64,000 nucleotides of DNA from Mycobacterium pseudokansasii (GTDB lineage: Bacteria; Actinomycetota; Actinomycetes; Mycobacteriales; Mycobacteriaceae), in contig NZ_UPHU01000001.1 of the NCBI RefSeq assembly GCF_900566075.1, positions 6,138,325-6,202,324 of the forward strand, in the 5' to 3' direction. Both the position numbers and the translations under genes were made by a program. Under the pieces are notes generated by a model. It did not search any database, was not told where the DNA came from, and worked only from the letters and a program-made list of their open reading frames with translations. Position 1 is the first letter of the stretch; each line of letters starts with the position of its first letter. Shown piece after piece: positions 1 to 10,580 of this stretch.

Positions 1-1881
1 GGCGACGGAGGCGTTGGCGCGGCCGGTGCCAATGCTGCGGCTGGCTCGGGTGCCGCGGGTGGGCCCGGGTTCGATGGCGGCGCAGGCGGCGACGGTGGGG
101 GCGGCGGGAACTCCGGTTCTGGCGGGACGAACGGGACCGGCGGCACCGGCGGCGCCGGCGGTCGCGGGGGTATCGGCGGTATCGGCGGGTCTGGCGCGCC
201 GGCCGGTAGCGCAGGTGCGGCCGGGGGCACCGGCGGCGCTGGCGGGATGGCTGGCACCGGCGGTGACGCCGGCACCGGGGGCGCTGGCGGCATGGGCGGC
301 GACGGTGGACGCGGCGGTGTCGGAGGCGACGGCGGCACGGGCGGCAATGGTGCCATCGGCCCCACCGTCGGTTCCCGGGGCGGCGACGGCGGCGACGGCG
401 GAGTCGGCGGTAAGGCCGGTGCCGGGGGCGTCGCAGCGGGCGGCACCGCGGGCCGCACCGGCATCGGCGGCGACGGCGGCACGGGCGGCTCAGGCGGCGC
501 CGGCGGCGCGGGTCCCGCCGGCGCAAACAGCTCCGGCGGTGCCACCGGTGGCACCGGTGGCACCGGTGGCACCGGTGGCAACGGCGGCAACGGCGGGGCC
601 GGGGGCGACGGCGTCAACGGGACCGGCGGCGGCAATGGTGGCAACGGCGGTATGGCCGGCAGTGGCGGTACCGGCGGCATCGGCGGCGTCAGTACCGGCG
701 CATCCGCTGGGGCTGCCGGTGGTGACGGCGGTCGGGGCGGAGTCGGCGGAAACGGCGGCAACGGTGGTTTAGGGGGTGACGGCGGAGCCGGCGGCGGCAT
801 CGGGGGCGCCATGGGCGGGGCCGGCGACGGTGGCACCGGAGGCACCGGTGGCCAGGGCGGCACCGGCGGAAACGGCGTCAACCCCAAACCGATTCCCAAT
901 GGGGGGCAGGCCGCCTCCGGCGCCGACGGCGGCGACGGCATTCCCAACGGCGAGAGTGGTGATCCCGGGCAGAACGGCACAACCCCCGGGGAGCGCGGCG
1001 GTAATGGCGGCGCCGGCGGCGACGGAGTGAGCGAAGGTGTGAAACCCACGGGCGGTGCCGGTGGCAAGGGCGGCGACGGCGCCACGGGGGCGAACGGTGG
1101 CAACGGCGGCACCGGCGGCGACGGTGTGCGACCGCGTCGGGACTCTCGGCCCGCCTCGGGCGGTGACGGCGGCGCCGGCGGCAACGGTGGCGATGGTGGC
1201 GATGGCGGCAGCGGCGGCAACGGTGGCAACGTCCAACCCTACGCAGTCGACTTCAGTTTTGACAGCAGCGCGGGCGACGGCGGCAACGGCGGCAACGGTG
1301 GAATCGGCGGCGACGGCGGCGACGGCGGCAACGGTGGCTACAGCATTGGCTTCGTGCTTGCCGGCAACGGGGGGAGTGGCGGCGACGGTGGCGACGCCGC
1401 CGGTCTCATCAGCGCGGGCGGTGCCGGCGGCAATGGCGGCATGGGCGGTGTCGGCGGCAACGCCGGTACCGTCGGCGATCTGCGCGGTGTCGCCGGTGGC
1501 GCCGGCGGTATGGGCGGCGCGGGCGGCAAGGGGGGTGTCGGTGCCGACGGCGGCAACGGTGGCCTCGGCGGCAGGGGCGGGGCCAACTGGAGTGGCGACC
1601 TTGAGGGCGGCAGCGGCGGCAACGGCGGCGACGGAGGTGCTGGCGCCAACGGCGGCAGGGGCGGCGACGGCGGCGACGGGGGGGCCGGAGGTGTCGGCCC
1701 GACCGGCACCGGTGTCGGCGGAGCGGGCGGCGCCGCCGGCGTCGGCGGTGGCGGCGGGACCGGCGGTCTCGGTGGCGCCGCCGGTGCCGCCGGAGGTCTC
1801 GGCGGAAATGCGGGCCTTACCGGACTCAACGGTGACGCCGGTCTGGTGGGCCCCGATGGCGTAGCGGGCAGGCACGGCTAA
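1..1881 (+). CDS. PE_PGRS-type glycine-rich protein, C-terminal part (5' end outside window)
   Basis: The frame is open from base 1 to the TAA at 1879-1881, giving 626 visible residues made almost entirely of Gly-Gly-X triplets (GGDGG, GGNGG, GGAGG), the signature of the PGRS domain of mycobacterial PE_PGRS proteins. The N-terminal PE domain lies upstream of the window. Short non-repetitive islands interrupt the repeat near 875-975 and 1225-1270. The protein ends in a short less repetitive tail (AGLVGPDGVAGRHG). PE_PGRS proteins are usually exported by type VII secretion to the cell surface; the function of this one is unknown. Long open frames on the other strand here (Pro- or Ala-rich) are artefacts of the GC-rich repeat. 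Confidence 0.85.
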   Translation, partial: GDGGVGAAGANAAAGSGAAGGPGFDGGAGGDGGGGGNSGSGGTNGTGGTGGAGGRGGIGGIGGSGAPAGSAGAAGGTGGAGGMAGTGGDAGTGGAGGMGGDGGRGGVGGDGGTGGNGAIGPTVGSRGGDGGDGGVGGKAGAGGVAAGGTAGRTGIGGDGGTGGSGGAGGAGPAGANSSGGATGGTGGTGGTGGNGGNGGAGGDGVNGTGGGNGGNGGMAGSGGTGGIGGVSTGASAGAAGGDGGRGGVGGNGGNGGLGGDGGAGGGIGGAMGGAGDGGTGGTGGQGGTGGNGVNPKPIPNGGQAASGADGGDGIPNGESGDPGQNGTTPGERGGNGGAGGDGVSEGVKPTGGAGGKGGDGATGANGGNGGTGGDGVRPRRDSRPASGGDGGAGGNGGDGGDGGSGGNGGNVQPYAVDFSFDSSAGDGGNGGNGGIGGDGGDGGNGGYSIGFVLAGNGGSGGDGGDAAGLISAGGAGGNGGMGGVGGNAGTVGDLRGVAGGAGGMGGAGGKGGVGADGGNGGLGGRGGANWSGDLEGGSGGNGGDGGAGANGGRGGDGGDGGAGGVGPTGTGVGGAGGAAGVGGGGGTGGLGGAAGAAGGLGGNAGLTGLNGDAGLVGPDGVAGRHG

Positions 1882-2260
1882 CTGCTCTTGGGCACGGGCA
1901 ACTTCGGCTTCGTCACAACGCCAGCGGCGGCAACCAGGACCACACGACGCGCACGTTCACGACGATGACAGTCGATGTGTTGGCGCTGCCTGACCGGTTG
2001 GTCGCGAGGGGGGCATCCAGTTCAACACGGCAGCGGCAATCTCTGGCTGTCCGACTCCGGTCTCGGAATTGTCGGCGCCCGCCATCATTTGCAGCGGATC
2101 CAGCAAGAGACCCGACCTCTGCGTGGTCCTCCTCCAGTTGGGGGAGCACATTTCATCCCTCGATTCGGCTAGTTGGCCGAGGGACCCGCGGCGCGAAATG
2201 CCCGAAGGTGGTAGCTGCAGCGACGGCTCGTGACCAAACTTGCGCTAAGGGGATCATGCG
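1882..2260. other. Intergenic region between two PE_PGRS genes
   Basis: 379 bases without a gene I can support. The small open frames here lack recognisable motifs. An AAGGGG stretch at 2247-2252 sits about 8 bases before the ATG of the next gene and is a plausible ribosome binding site. No repeat, insertion sequence or terminator was recognised. Confidence 0.5.
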
Positions 2261-4870
2261 ATGTCATTCATGTTGGCCAGCCCTGAAGCACTGGCGGCCG
2301 CAGCAGCGGACCTGGTAGGAGTCGGATCGTCGCTGGGATCGGCGAACGCCACAGTAGCGGCCTCGACGACGGCAGTGTTGGCCGCAGGGGCCGACGAAGT
2401 CTCGGCGGCGTTGGCGTCGCTGTTTTCCCAGTATGGCCAGACCTATCAAAGCGTCAGCGCTGCGGCTCTGGTTTACCACGACCGGTTCGTGCGGCTGTTG
2501 AATTCCAGTGCAGACGTCTATGCCGTCGCCGAGGCCGCCACTGCCTCGCCGCTTCAGCAGGTGATCAACGCGGTCAACGCGCCGGTTCAAACATTGACCG
2601 GGCGGCCGCTTATCGGTGACGGCGCCAATGGCGCCCCGGGCACCGGGCAGAACGGTTTGCCCGGCGGCTGGTTGATCGGCAATGGCGGGGCGGGCGGATC
2701 CGGCGCGCTGAACAGCGGTCAGAACGGCGGGGCCGGCGGGGCCGCAGGGCTGTTCGGCACCGGCGGGGCCGGCGGGGCCGGCGGGAACAATCCGACCGGC
2801 ACGGGCGGGGCCGGCGGCGCCGGCGGCGGCGGCGGCTGGCTGGCCGGCAACGCCGGCGCCGGCGGAAACGGGGGGCAGTCCTCGTTCGTGAACGGCAACG
2901 GCGGGGCGGGCGGCGCCGGCGGAACCGGCGGCTTGTTCGGCGCCGGCGGGGCCGGCGGAACCGGCGGGTACGGGCGCATGGACGGGGGCACGGGCGGCGC
3001 CGGCGGAACCGGCGGGCTGCTCGCCGGCCTGGTCGGAGCCGGCGGCGGAAACGGCGGAACCGGCGGCTTCGGCGGTGACACCGGCGGTACCGGCGGAGCC
3101 GGTGGAACCGGCGGCATGCTCACTGGATCGGGTGGTTCCGGCGGAGCGGGCGGATTCGGCGGCAATGCCGGCGGCGTCGGCGGGGCCGGAGGCGATGGCG
3201 GCCTGTTGTTCGGTCAGGGCGGAGCGGGCGGGACCGGCGGCGCCAGCGATCAAGGCCTTGGGGGTTCCGGGGGAACCGGCGGGAATGCGGGCCAGCTGTT
3301 CTCCAACGCCGGAGCCGGCGGAAACGGCGGAAGCAGCTTGGGTGGCAGCGGGGGCACCGGTGGTAGCGGCGGTAACGCCGGCCTGATCGGCTCCGGCGGT
3401 ATCGGCGGAGCCGGCGGAGTCAACGCCTTCCTCGGCGCCGGCGGCGCCGGCGGCGACGGCGGCCGGGGCGGACTGCTGTTGGGCAACGGCGGGGCGGGCG
3501 GCGCCGGCGCGGAAAGCGGCACCGCCGGCTTCGGAGGCGGACCCGCCGGGGCCGGCGGCAACGGCGGTAACGGGATCCTGATTGGCAACGGCGGCAACGC
3601 CGGCGCCGGGGGCAACGGCCCGGCACCGGGTAGCACCGGAGCAGGTGGTATCGGCGGACTGCTGCTCGGACTGGACGGATTCAACGCGCCGGCAAGCCCC
3701 AGCACCCCGCTGGGGACCCTGCACACCGTGCAGCAACAGGTGCTCAACGCGATCAACGCACCCGCTCAGGCGCTGACCGGGCGCCCGCTAATCGGCAACG
3801 GGGCGCCCGGCGCGGCGGGCAGCGGCGCCGACGGGGCACCCGGTGGCTGGCTGCTCGGCGACGGCGGATCCGGCGGATCGGGCCAGGCAGGTAGCGGGCA
3901 GGCCGGCGGTACCGGCGGTGCCGCCGGCCTGTTCGGCAGCGGCGGAACCGGCGGTGCCGGAGCGAGCAAGCCGAACGCCTTCGGCGCAGTGGGTGGCGCG
4001 GGCGGGACCGGGGGTGCCGGCGGGTGGCTGTTCGGCGATGGCGGAGTCGGCGGGGTCGGCGGAGCGGCCAGCGGTTTGGCCGGCGGCGCCGGCGGAGCGG
4101 GCGGCGCCGGCGGATTGTTCGGCGCCGGTGGCGCCGGTGGAGTCGGCGGTATCACGTCGTCCGGCAACGCCGGACGCGGCGGGACGGGCGGCACCGGCGG
4201 TTTGCTTGGCGGGTTGCTTGGCGCCGGCGGCGGCAACGGCGGCGACGGCGGTTGGGGCATCAGCGATGGCGGCGCGGGCGGGACGGGTGGCAGCGCCGGG
4301 CTGCTCGGCGGCCCAGGCGGGGACGGCGGGGCCGGCGGGATGGGATTCACCGGCAATGGCGGGGCCGGCGGGGCTGGCGGCAACGCAGGTCAGTTGTTCG
4401 GCACCGGCGGGACCGGCGGGGCCGGCGGATTCACCGACGCCAACCCCTTCGGTGCCGGCGGCAACGGCGGCGCCGGCGGCAACGCCGGCCTGCTGTTCGG
4501 CAGTGGAGGGGCCGGCGGGTCCGGCGGGGCCGCCCTCAACAACAGTGACGGCGGAGACGGCGGGAGCGGCGGCAACGCGGGTCTGTTCGGCGCCGGCGGT
4601 GCCGGCGGTCTGGGCGGTGCCGGCGGGCCGGCCGGCAACGGCGGCGCCGGTGGCACGGCCGGGCGGCTGTGGGGCGTCGGCGGTGCCGGAGGCGCCGGCG
4701 GCGGCGGTGGCAACGGCGGCAACGGAGGGGCCGGCGGCAACGCCGTGCTGATCGGCAACGGCGGCGGTGGTGGCAACGGTGGCGTCGGCACCGTGGTCAG
4801 CGGCAGCGGCGGCGCCGGTGGCGGCCCCGGGTCGCTGCTGGGCCGAAGCGGCATCAACGGGTTGCCGTAG
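2261..4870 (+). CDS. PE_PGRS family protein, full length
   Basis: 869 residues. Residues 1-95 form a typical PE domain starting [18 protein letters not shown], with the conserved helical pattern and a YAVAEAATA end. The linker with the GRPLIG motif follows at about residues 98-125, then a long PGRS domain of GGAGG/GGTGG repeats punctuated by GLFG, GLLFG and GWLIGNGG motifs. The linker module recurs near residue 490 (see repeat entry). The start is fixed by the PE consensus and an AAGGGG element upstream. PE domains direct export through ESX type VII systems, often ESX-5. The role of this protein is unknown. It lies directly upstream of the degraded embC region, so it may have arrived with the rearrangement there. 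Confidence 0.93.
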   Translation: MSFMLASPEALAAAAADLVGVGSSLGSANATVAASTTAVLAAGADEVSAALASLFSQYGQTYQSVSAAALVYHDRFVRLLNSSADVYAVAEAATASPLQQVINAVNAPVQTLTGRPLIGDGANGAPGTGQNGLPGGWLIGNGGAGGSGALNSGQNGGAGGAAGLFGTGGAGGAGGNNPTGTGGAGGAGGGGGWLAGNAGAGGNGGQSSFVNGNGGAGGAGGTGGLFGAGGAGGTGGYGRMDGGTGGAGGTGGLLAGLVGAGGGNGGTGGFGGDTGGTGGAGGTGGMLTGSGGSGGAGGFGGNAGGVGGAGGDGGLLFGQGGAGGTGGASDQGLGGSGGTGGNAGQLFSNAGAGGNGGSSLGGSGGTGGSGGNAGLIGSGGIGGAGGVNAFLGAGGAGGDGGRGGLLLGNGGAGGAGAESGTAGFGGGPAGAGGNGGNGILIGNGGNAGAGGNGPAPGSTGAGGIGGLLLGLDGFNAPASPSTPLGTLHTVQQQVLNAINAPAQALTGRPLIGNGAPGAAGSGADGAPGGWLLGDGGSGGSGQAGSGQAGGTGGAAGLFGSGGTGGAGASKPNAFGAVGGAGGTGGAGGWLFGDGGVGGVGGAASGLAGGAGGAGGAGGLFGAGGAGGVGGITSSGNAGRGGTGGTGGLLGGLLGAGGGNGGDGGWGISDGGAGGTGGSAGLLGGPGGDGGAGGMGFTGNGGAGGAGGNAGQLFGTGGTGGAGGFTDANPFGAGGNGGAGGNAGLLFGSGGAGGSGGAALNNSDGGDGGSGGNAGLFGAGGAGGLGGAGGPAGNGGAGGTAGRLWGVGGAGGAGGGGGNGGNGGAGGNAVLIGNGGGGGNGGVGTVVSGSGGAGGGPGSLLGRSGINGLP
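2552..3960 (+). repeat. Duplicated GRPLIG linker module inside a PE_PGRS gene
   Basis: The post-PE linker (2552 to about 2780: [29 protein letters not shown]) recurs at about 3728-3960 with substitutions ([29 protein letters not shown]). The copies are about 1.18 kb (392 codons) apart. The linker normally occurs once, directly after the PE domain, so the gene looks like a fusion or tandem duplication of two PGRS bodies in which the second lost its PE domain. Confidence 0.75.
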
Positions 4871-5019
4871 CGACCGGTCATCCAGCCGCCGGTTGCCCTG
4901 CTGGCCGCGCGCCCGAGCCGCCGCCGAGTGGACCGCGGGGCGCCGCGAGGCTCACACCCGGCCGGTCCGGTGTGCGGTGGCGCCAGGCCGGTTCGACCAG
5001 CAGCGGCGCGCGTGTGTTC

Positions 5020-5536
5020 ATTGCCGGTCTTGGTGATCGGCCCTTGACTGCGCGTGCCACGCTGCTCGTGGTGTCAGCGGCGGGCCGGTTCGATCCGCAG
5101 AGAGTCCGGGTGCAATGGGCCACCGATGAGCAGGCAGCCGCCGGAAAGCACAGCGGCTCTACAGGATTCGCCGACGTGGGCGCGGCGCCGGCTTGGCGTA
5201 ACCTGCGGGCACCGCTGTCGGCCATCCCCGACACGGCCACCCAGATTCGCCTGGTGGCGGACGGCGACGACCTGGCTCCGCAGCACTGGATCGCCTTGAC
5301 CCCGCCGCGGATTCCACGGCTGCGCACACTGCAGGACGTGGTGGGCTCCAAGGATCCGGTGTTCCTGGACTGGCTGGTCGGGCTGGCATTCCCATGCCAG
5401 CGACCGTTCGGCCATCAAAACGGCGTTATCGAGACGCCGAAATGGCGGATCCTGCCGGACCGGTTCGGCGCCGAGGCCAACTCCCCGGTGATGGACAAGA
5501 ACGGCGGCGGCCCGCTGGGCATCACCGATCAGTTGC
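5020..5536 (+). pseudogene. embC: embC remnant: C-terminal fragment of arabinosyltransferase EmbC
   Basis: From about 5059 the + strand frame reads VVSAAGRFDP, WATDEQAAAG, APAWRNLRAPLSAIP, LAPQHWIALTPPRIP, FPCQRPFGHQ, PKWRILPDRFGAEANSPVMD and NGGGPLGITDQLL. This matches the C-terminal carbohydrate-binding region of EmbC rather than EmbA or EmbB (compare FSEHLG in EmbA). About 160 codons remain of roughly 1,090. All membrane segments and the catalytic loop are missing at the 5' side and about the last 60 residues at the 3' side, where sequence switches abruptly at about 5536. EmbC normally elongates the arabinan of lipoarabinomannan and is normally encoded directly upstream of embA. The 5' boundary is uncertain, because 4871-5058 is not convincingly embC. 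Confidence 0.85.
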
Positions 5537-6189
5537 TACTACAAGTCCAGCCGGATCAAGCAGTATTTCATGGAGCAGCGGGCGTTGCGCACCGAGACGG
5601 TCATCTGCGACACCCGCGACTTCGGAATCGGCCGGCGAGTCACCGCCGAAAACCGAAAAGCCCTTTGGGCGGGGGCGATGAGGCCAACCAGCGTCTATGC
5701 GACGCGCAAGCAGCCGATGCCCGGCCCGCTCCAGATGTGGCCATCTTCATCGAGGTGACCCGACCGTCCGATAGTGACGGCCAGCACGCACCCGCGCTGC
5801 GTTTCGGCGAGCCACCGGTGATGGCCGTCGTCGTCGGATTCACCCACCTGCTCGCCGGGTTCGACAACCCAGCCCTGGTCCGGGTCGTCAGCGCCTTGCT
5901 GGGCTGTCCCTACACCAGCCGGCAGGCGACTTACGACCTGCGCCGCCTCAAACGCAAAGGGCTCATCGTCAGGCTGCCCGGTCATCACCGCTACCAACTC
6001 ACTGCCCTGGGCCGACGTGTCGCGGTGCTGTTCACCAAGGTCTACGGGCGTGTCCTCGCACCTGGATTGGCCGAGTTAGACCCAAGGCTCCCAACAGATC
6101 TCGCCACTCGCAGCGCTCTGGCGCAAGCCTGGCGACAACTGGACCGCAGCCTGAATCAATTCACGAACGCAGCGTTCACCGCAGCCTGA
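5537..6189 (+). pseudogene. Frameshifted C-terminal part of a winged-helix-like actinobacterial protein
   Basis: The frame beginning at 5537 reads YYKSSRIKQYFMEQRALRTE then TRDFGIGRRVTAEN. Near 5665 the reading must shift to another frame, which continues EANQRLCDAQAADARPAPDV, LRFGEPPVMAVV, YTSRQATYDLRRLKRKGLIV, HRYQLTALGRRVAVLFTKVY and PLATRSALAQAWRQLD-like text to the TGA at 6187-6189. I recall this block, with its Y-D-L-R-R-L-K-R-K-G winged-helix-like segment, from uncharacterised actinobacterial proteins often found near mobile elements, but cannot name the family. It lacks its 5' half and carries a frameshift, so it is a remnant. The embC fragment runs into it in a continuous open frame only by chance. 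Confidence 0.6.
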
Positions 6190-6256
6190 ACCACCAAGTT
6201 GGTCTGATCGTAAACTTCACCCTCTGCAAGCGAAACTGGATGAGTAGTTCCAAGGG

Positions 6257-6561
6257 TCAGTGGTCGTAGGCGGTCAGTGGTCGCAGGATGGGCGATTGGT
6301 GCGGTCGTTGTGCCAGATCGCTACGGTGAGCGCGAGGAGGCGTTGCAGAACCCTTGCGGTGACGCCGGTAGCGCAGCCACCGGGCTTCAGAGGTAAACCC
6401 GAGCAGCGCTTGGACGACGACGAGAGTGACCAGTTCAGCATCGCCGAGACGAGGCGCGAACCCGACCTTCGGGCGCCACGGCCGATACTGCGGATTGTCG
6501 ATCAGGAAATCATCGGTAGTCACGTACAGTGCGTAACGAGGGTGTCCAGGTCAGCGTCCAT
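6257..6561 (-). mobile_element. IS982-type transposase remnant, internally deleted and frameshifted
   Basis: Read on the minus strand, an ATG at 6561 opens MDADLDTLVT. After a missing base the frame continues ALYVTTDDFLID, APRLGDAELVTLVVVQALLG and FTSEARWLRY, the typical N-terminus of IS982-family transposases. It then jumps directly to the typical C-terminus in a shifted frame (VLQRLLALTVAIWHND, then LRPLTAYDH before the stop near 6257). The catalytic centre between these parts is deleted. At least two frame changes and the internal deletion make it inactive. No intact terminal inverted repeats were identified around it. Confidence 0.7.
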
Positions 6562-6612
6562 GAGGGCCTCCAGGCTCGAGTTGGGAATCCAACGCCGATC
6601 CTGGACACCCTC
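6538..6612. repeat. 13-bp perfect inverted repeat at the transposase remnant
   Basis: GAGGGTGTCCAGG at 6538-6550 is the exact reverse complement of CCTGGACACCCTC at 6600-6612. The left arm encodes the Asp-Leu-Asp-Thr-Leu start of the transposase remnant on the minus strand. The right arm has the same coding sequence on the plus strand. This is the geometry of two transposase 5' ends placed head to head, a plausible footprint of element insertion and decay. Confidence 0.5.
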
Positions 6613-6664
6613 ATCTACAACTCACAGCCGCCACATCAGTAACACCCCTTGAAATTACTCATCC

Positions 6665-7134
6665 GGTGTTGGAGACAGCGCAGACGGCTCAAGCGCGCGC
6701 TACATCTGTACACTGAACGAACGCGTATGGGCAGGTGGGGGGCGTGTTCTCAACCCAGCGTCAACGCCCGAATTGAACGACATTCCGACAAATATTGAGC
6801 GTGTCGTCGTCGCTGCCGACGACGCAACCAAGCCATTAGAGCAGCGGGTACTCGGCTCTCCGGTCACGGTGGACGTCGGTGGCACTACGTACAAGCTTGG
6901 GGTAATCACCGGAACCGATGAGACGAAGCATTGGATCGTGGTCGACCTCATCGATCCGCTGTTAAGCAGCCTGGGTGGCGCGGCTGGTCGCAACCGGTTG
7001 ACCCGCGGAAGGACTTCATCGGCGGCCAGATTCCGCGCCCGTGCGTGGCGGGGTACTCGGCAACGTACCTCTGGATCGCCAAGGTCACGCAAGACGGCGC
7101 AGGCCGGGTCCAGCCGCACGAGAAACGAGGCTAG
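6665..7134 (+). pseudogene. Unrecognised, apparently frameshifted coding remnant upstream of embA
   Basis: One frame from about 6665 to 6985 reads like protein (YICTLNERVWAGGGRVLNP, PTNIERVVVAADDATKPLEQ, VLGSPVTVDVGGTTYKLGVI, HWIVVDLIDPLL). A second frame then takes over near 7000 ([38 protein letters not shown]) and ends at TAG 7132-7134. The hand-over between two coding-like frames suggests a single frameshift in a former gene. No start codon is convincing at the 5' end, which abuts the insertion-sequence remnant. I do not recognise the family, and no membrane segment or signal peptide is visible. It could also be chance coding-like sequence. Confidence 0.35.
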
Positions 7135-7316
7135 CCGCAAAGCCCACGCGGATCACGCCGAGACCGCACGCAGATCACGGCTTAGCGCCGACTTCACGCG
7201 GTGGCCGCGCCGGCCGCACACTCGGCCGAAACAGGCCACCCGAACCCCGTCCTCCACGCTGCTTCCCGGCCCCGCATTCAAAAGCCACTCAGCCTCGTCG
7301 CCTACGATCGACCCTC

Positions 7317-10300
7317 GTGCCCCTCGACGGTAATGAGCGATCTCACCGGATCGCCCGCCTAGTAGCCGTCGTCTCGGGAATAGCCGGACTGCTGTTGTGC
7401 GCCCTGGTTCCGCTGCTTCCGGTGCAGCAGACGACGGCGACGATCCTGTGGCCCCAGGGCACCACCGCAGCGGGCAACGTCACTCAAATCACCGCCCCAC
7501 TCCTATCCGGGGCACCACGCGCCCTCGACATCTCCATCCCGTGCTCGGCGATGGCCACCCTGCCCCCCAATGGCGGTCTGGTGCTGTCCACACTCCCGAC
7601 CGACGGGTTCAACACCGGCAAGTATGGCCTGTTCGTGCGAGCAAACAAGGACACCGTGGTCGTCGCCTTCCGCGACACGGTGGCAGCGGTGGCATCGCGC
7701 TCGGCAATCGCCGAGGGGCGCTGCAGCGTGCTTCACCTGTGGGCCGACGGCGGCGGTGCGCACGCCGACTTCGTCGGCATTCCCGGCGCCGCGGGAACCC
7801 TGCCGGCCGAAAAGAAGCCACAGGTCGGCGGCATCTTCACCGACTTGGAGGTGCCCGCCCAGCCCGGCCTGTCGGCACGCGTCGACGTCGACACCCGATT
7901 CATCACCAACCCCACCGCCATCAAGACGATCGCGATGACCCTGGGCGCACTGGCGGTCCTGGCCGGCATTGCCGCTTTAGCGGTCCTGGATCGCCAGAGC
8001 CGGGGCGGTTTACGGACGCCTCGACGCCTCCCTGGCCTGGCAATCTGGCTTGCCGACGCCGGGGTGATCGCCACACTGCTGCTCTGGCACATCATCGGCG
8101 CCACCTCGTCGGACGACGGCTACAACCTGACCATCGCCCGCATCGCGCCCAAGGCCGGCTATGTCGCCAACTACTACCGCTACTTCGGCACGACGGAGGC
8201 GCCGTTCGACTGGTATCTCGGCGTGCTGGCCCACCTGGCATCGGTGAGTACCGCCGGCGTGTGGATGCGGCTGCCGGCCACGCTGGCCGGGATCGCCTGC
8301 TGGCTGATCATCAGCCACTTCATGTTGCGGCGGCTGGGACCGGGCAAAGGCGGCCTGGCGTCCAACCGAGCCGCGGTGTTGACGGCCGGCGCGGTGTTCG
8401 TGGCCGCCTGGTTGCCGTTCAACAACGGACTGCGCCCCGAGCCCCTGATCGCGCTGGGTGTGCTGGTCACCTGGATGCTGGTGGAACGCTCGATCGCGCA
8501 GCGGCGACTGGCCCCGGCCGCGCTGGCCGTCATCGTCGCGATGCTGACAGCCACGCTGGCGCCGCAGGGCCTGATAGCGCTGGCGCCCCTCCTCACCGGC
8601 GCTCGGGCCATCGCGCAAACCATCCGGCGACGCCGCGCAGCCGACGGGCTACTGGCACCGCTGGCCGTGCTCGCCGCGTCGCTGGCGTTGATCACCGTGG
8701 TGGTGTTCCGCAGCCAAACGCTGGCGACGGTCGCCGAGTCGGCGCGGATCAAATACAAGGTCGGGCCCACAATCGCGTGGTACCAGGACTTCCTGCGCTA
8801 CTACTTCCTCACGGTCGAGTCCAATGCGGACGGGTCGATGTCGCGGCGATTCGCCGTGTTGGTGATGTTGCTGTGCCTGTTCGGAATGCTGTTCGTGCTG
8901 CTGCGCCGCGGCCGGGTGCCGGGGCTGGCCAGCGGTCCGGCCTGGCGGCTCATCGGTACGACGGCGATCGGCCTGCTGCTGTTGACGTTCACCCCCACCA
9001 AATGGGCCATCCAGTTCGGCGCTTTCGCCGGGCTGGCCGGCGCACTGGGTGGGGTCACCGCTTTCACCGTCGCCCGCATCGGCCTGCACAGCCGGCGAAA
9101 CCTCACGCTCTACATCACCGCGCTGCTGTTCGTGCTGGCATGGGCAACCTCGGGCATCAACGGCTGGTTCTACGTCGGCAACTACGGAGTGCCGTGGTAC
9201 GACATCCAGCCCGTCATCGCCAGCCACCCGGTGACCTCGATGTTCCTGACCCTGTCGATCCTCACCGGTCTGCTGGCCGCCTGGTACCACTTCCGGATGG
9301 ACTACGCCGGGCATACCGAGGTCAAGGACAACCGGCGCAACCGGGTACTGGCCTCCACCCCGCTGCTGGTGGTCGCGACGATCATGGTCGTGGGCGAAGT
9401 CGCTTCACTGGCCAAGGGCGCGGTCTTGCGCTACCCGCTCTACACGACCGCCAAGGCCAACCTGGCGGCGCTGGAATCCGGCCTGTCCAGCTGCGCCATG
9501 GCCGACGACGTGCTGGCCGAACCCGATCCCAATATCGGTATGCTGCAACCGGTTCCGGGCCAAACCTTCGGGCCCGCCGGACCGCTCGGCGGCGTCAACC
9601 CGGTCGGTTTCAAACCCGAGGGCGTGGGCGATGACCTGAAGTCCGACCCGGTGGTCAGTAAACCCGGAGTGGTCAATTCCGACGCGTCTCCCAACAAGCC
9701 CAACGCGGCCATCACCGATTCCGCCGGCACCGCGGGCGGCAAGGGCCCCGTCGGAGTCAACGGGTCGCACGCGGCGCTGCCGTTCGGCCTTGACCCGGCC
9801 CGCACCCCGGTGATGGGCAGCTACGGCGAGAACACGCTGGCCGCCACGGCCACCTCGGCCTGGTATCAACTGCCTGCCCGCAGCGCAGACCGGCCGCTGG
9901 TCGTGATCTCGGCCGCCGGGGCCATCTGGTCCTACAAAGAGGACGGCGACTTCGTCTACGGCCAGTCGCTGAAACTGCAGTGGGGCCTCACCCGGCCCGA
10001 CGGCAGCATCGCGCCACTGGGACAGGTGTTCCCGATCGACCTGGGGCCGCAACCGGCGTGGCGCAACCTGCGGTTCCCGCTGACCTGGGCGCCGCCGGAG
10101 GCCACCGTGGCGCGCATTGTCGCCTACGACCCGAACCTGAGCCCGGAGCAGTGGTTCGCCTTCACCCCGCCGCGGGTCCCGGTGCTGGAAACGCTGCAGC
10201 AGCTGATCGGATCCCAGAAACCGGTGTTGATGGACATCGCGACCGCAGCCAACTTCCCGTGCCAACGGCCGTTCTCCGAACACCTCGGCGTGGCCGAACT

Positions 10301-10580
10301 TCCCGAATACCGCATCATGCCCGACCACAAGCAAACCGCGGTGTCGTCGAACCTGTGGCAGTCCAGTTCCACCGGCGGCCCGTTCCTGTTCACCCAGGCG
10401 CTGCTGCGGACCTCGACGATCTCGACGTATCTGCGCGGCGACTGGTATCGGGACTGGGGTTCGGTGGAACAGTACTACCGGCTGGTGCCGGCCGACCAGG
10501 CGCCGAACGCCGTCGTGCAGCAGGGCGCTATCACCGTGCCCGGCTGGAGCCGGCGAGGACCCATTAGGGCGCTGCCATGA
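7317..10580 (+). CDS. embA: Arabinosyltransferase EmbA
   Basis: 1,087 residues beginning GTG with [15 protein letters not shown], as in Mtb EmbA; the longer open frame back to 7041 overlaps a remnant and is rejected. GT-C glycosyltransferase that, with EmbB, adds terminal alpha-1,3-arabinofuranose branches to arabinogalactan at the outer face of the plasma membrane, using decaprenyl-phospho-arabinose. Visible are an N-terminal membrane helix, an extracytoplasmic domain, the catalytic loop motif SSDDGYNL after a second helix, a dense run of membrane helices, and a C-terminal carbohydrate-binding domain with [12 protein letters not shown]. The last codon overlaps the embB start (ATGA). The normal upstream partner embC is only a remnant, so the promoter must lie in or beyond the scar region. 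Confidence 0.98.
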   Translation: MPLDGNERSHRIARLVAVVSGIAGLLLCALVPLLPVQQTTATILWPQGTTAAGNVTQITAPLLSGAPRALDISIPCSAMATLPPNGGLVLSTLPTDGFNTGKYGLFVRANKDTVVVAFRDTVAAVASRSAIAEGRCSVLHLWADGGGAHADFVGIPGAAGTLPAEKKPQVGGIFTDLEVPAQPGLSARVDVDTRFITNPTAIKTIAMTLGALAVLAGIAALAVLDRQSRGGLRTPRRLPGLAIWLADAGVIATLLLWHIIGATSSDDGYNLTIARIAPKAGYVANYYRYFGTTEAPFDWYLGVLAHLASVSTAGVWMRLPATLAGIACWLIISHFMLRRLGPGKGGLASNRAAVLTAGAVFVAAWLPFNNGLRPEPLIALGVLVTWMLVERSIAQRRLAPAALAVIVAMLTATLAPQGLIALAPLLTGARAIAQTIRRRRAADGLLAPLAVLAASLALITVVVFRSQTLATVAESARIKYKVGPTIAWYQDFLRYYFLTVESNADGSMSRRFAVLVMLLCLFGMLFVLLRRGRVPGLASGPAWRLIGTTAIGLLLLTFTPTKWAIQFGAFAGLAGALGGVTAFTVARIGLHSRRNLTLYITALLFVLAWATSGINGWFYVGNYGVPWYDIQPVIASHPVTSMFLTLSILTGLLAAWYHFRMDYAGHTEVKDNRRNRVLASTPLLVVATIMVVGEVASLAKGAVLRYPLYTTAKANLAALESGLSSCAMADDVLAEPDPNIGMLQPVPGQTFGPAGPLGGVNPVGFKPEGVGDDLKSDPVVSKPGVVNSDASPNKPNAAITDSAGTAGGKGPVGVNGSHAALPFGLDPARTPVMGSYGENTLAATATSAWYQLPARSADRPLVVISAAGAIWSYKEDGDFVYGQSLKLQWGLTRPDGSIAPLGQVFPIDLGPQPAWRNLRFPLTWAPPEATVARIVAYDPNLSPEQWFAFTPPRVPVLETLQQLIGSQKPVLMDIATAANFPCQRPFSEHLGVAELPEYRIMPDHKQTAVSSNLWQSSSTGGPFLFTQALLRTSTISTYLRGDWYRDWGSVEQYYRLVPADQAPNAVVQQGAITVPGWSRRGPIRALP

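Noticed and set aside
1..1881. Pro-rich and Ala-rich open frames on both strands of the PGRS regions
   Set aside because: Low-complexity GC-rich repeats keep all frames open; only the Gly-Gly-X frame fits a known family.
4669..6189. Single long open frame spanning the embC fragment and the following remnant
   Set aside because: It starts inside the PE_PGRS gene in another frame and joins unrelated sequences; part of it (5537-5665) is read out of the real frame. Treated as two pseudogene pieces.
7041..7316. N-terminal extension of embA
   Set aside because: The Arg/Pro-rich extension overlaps another coding remnant and is absent in the family; GTG 7317 matches the known EmbA start.
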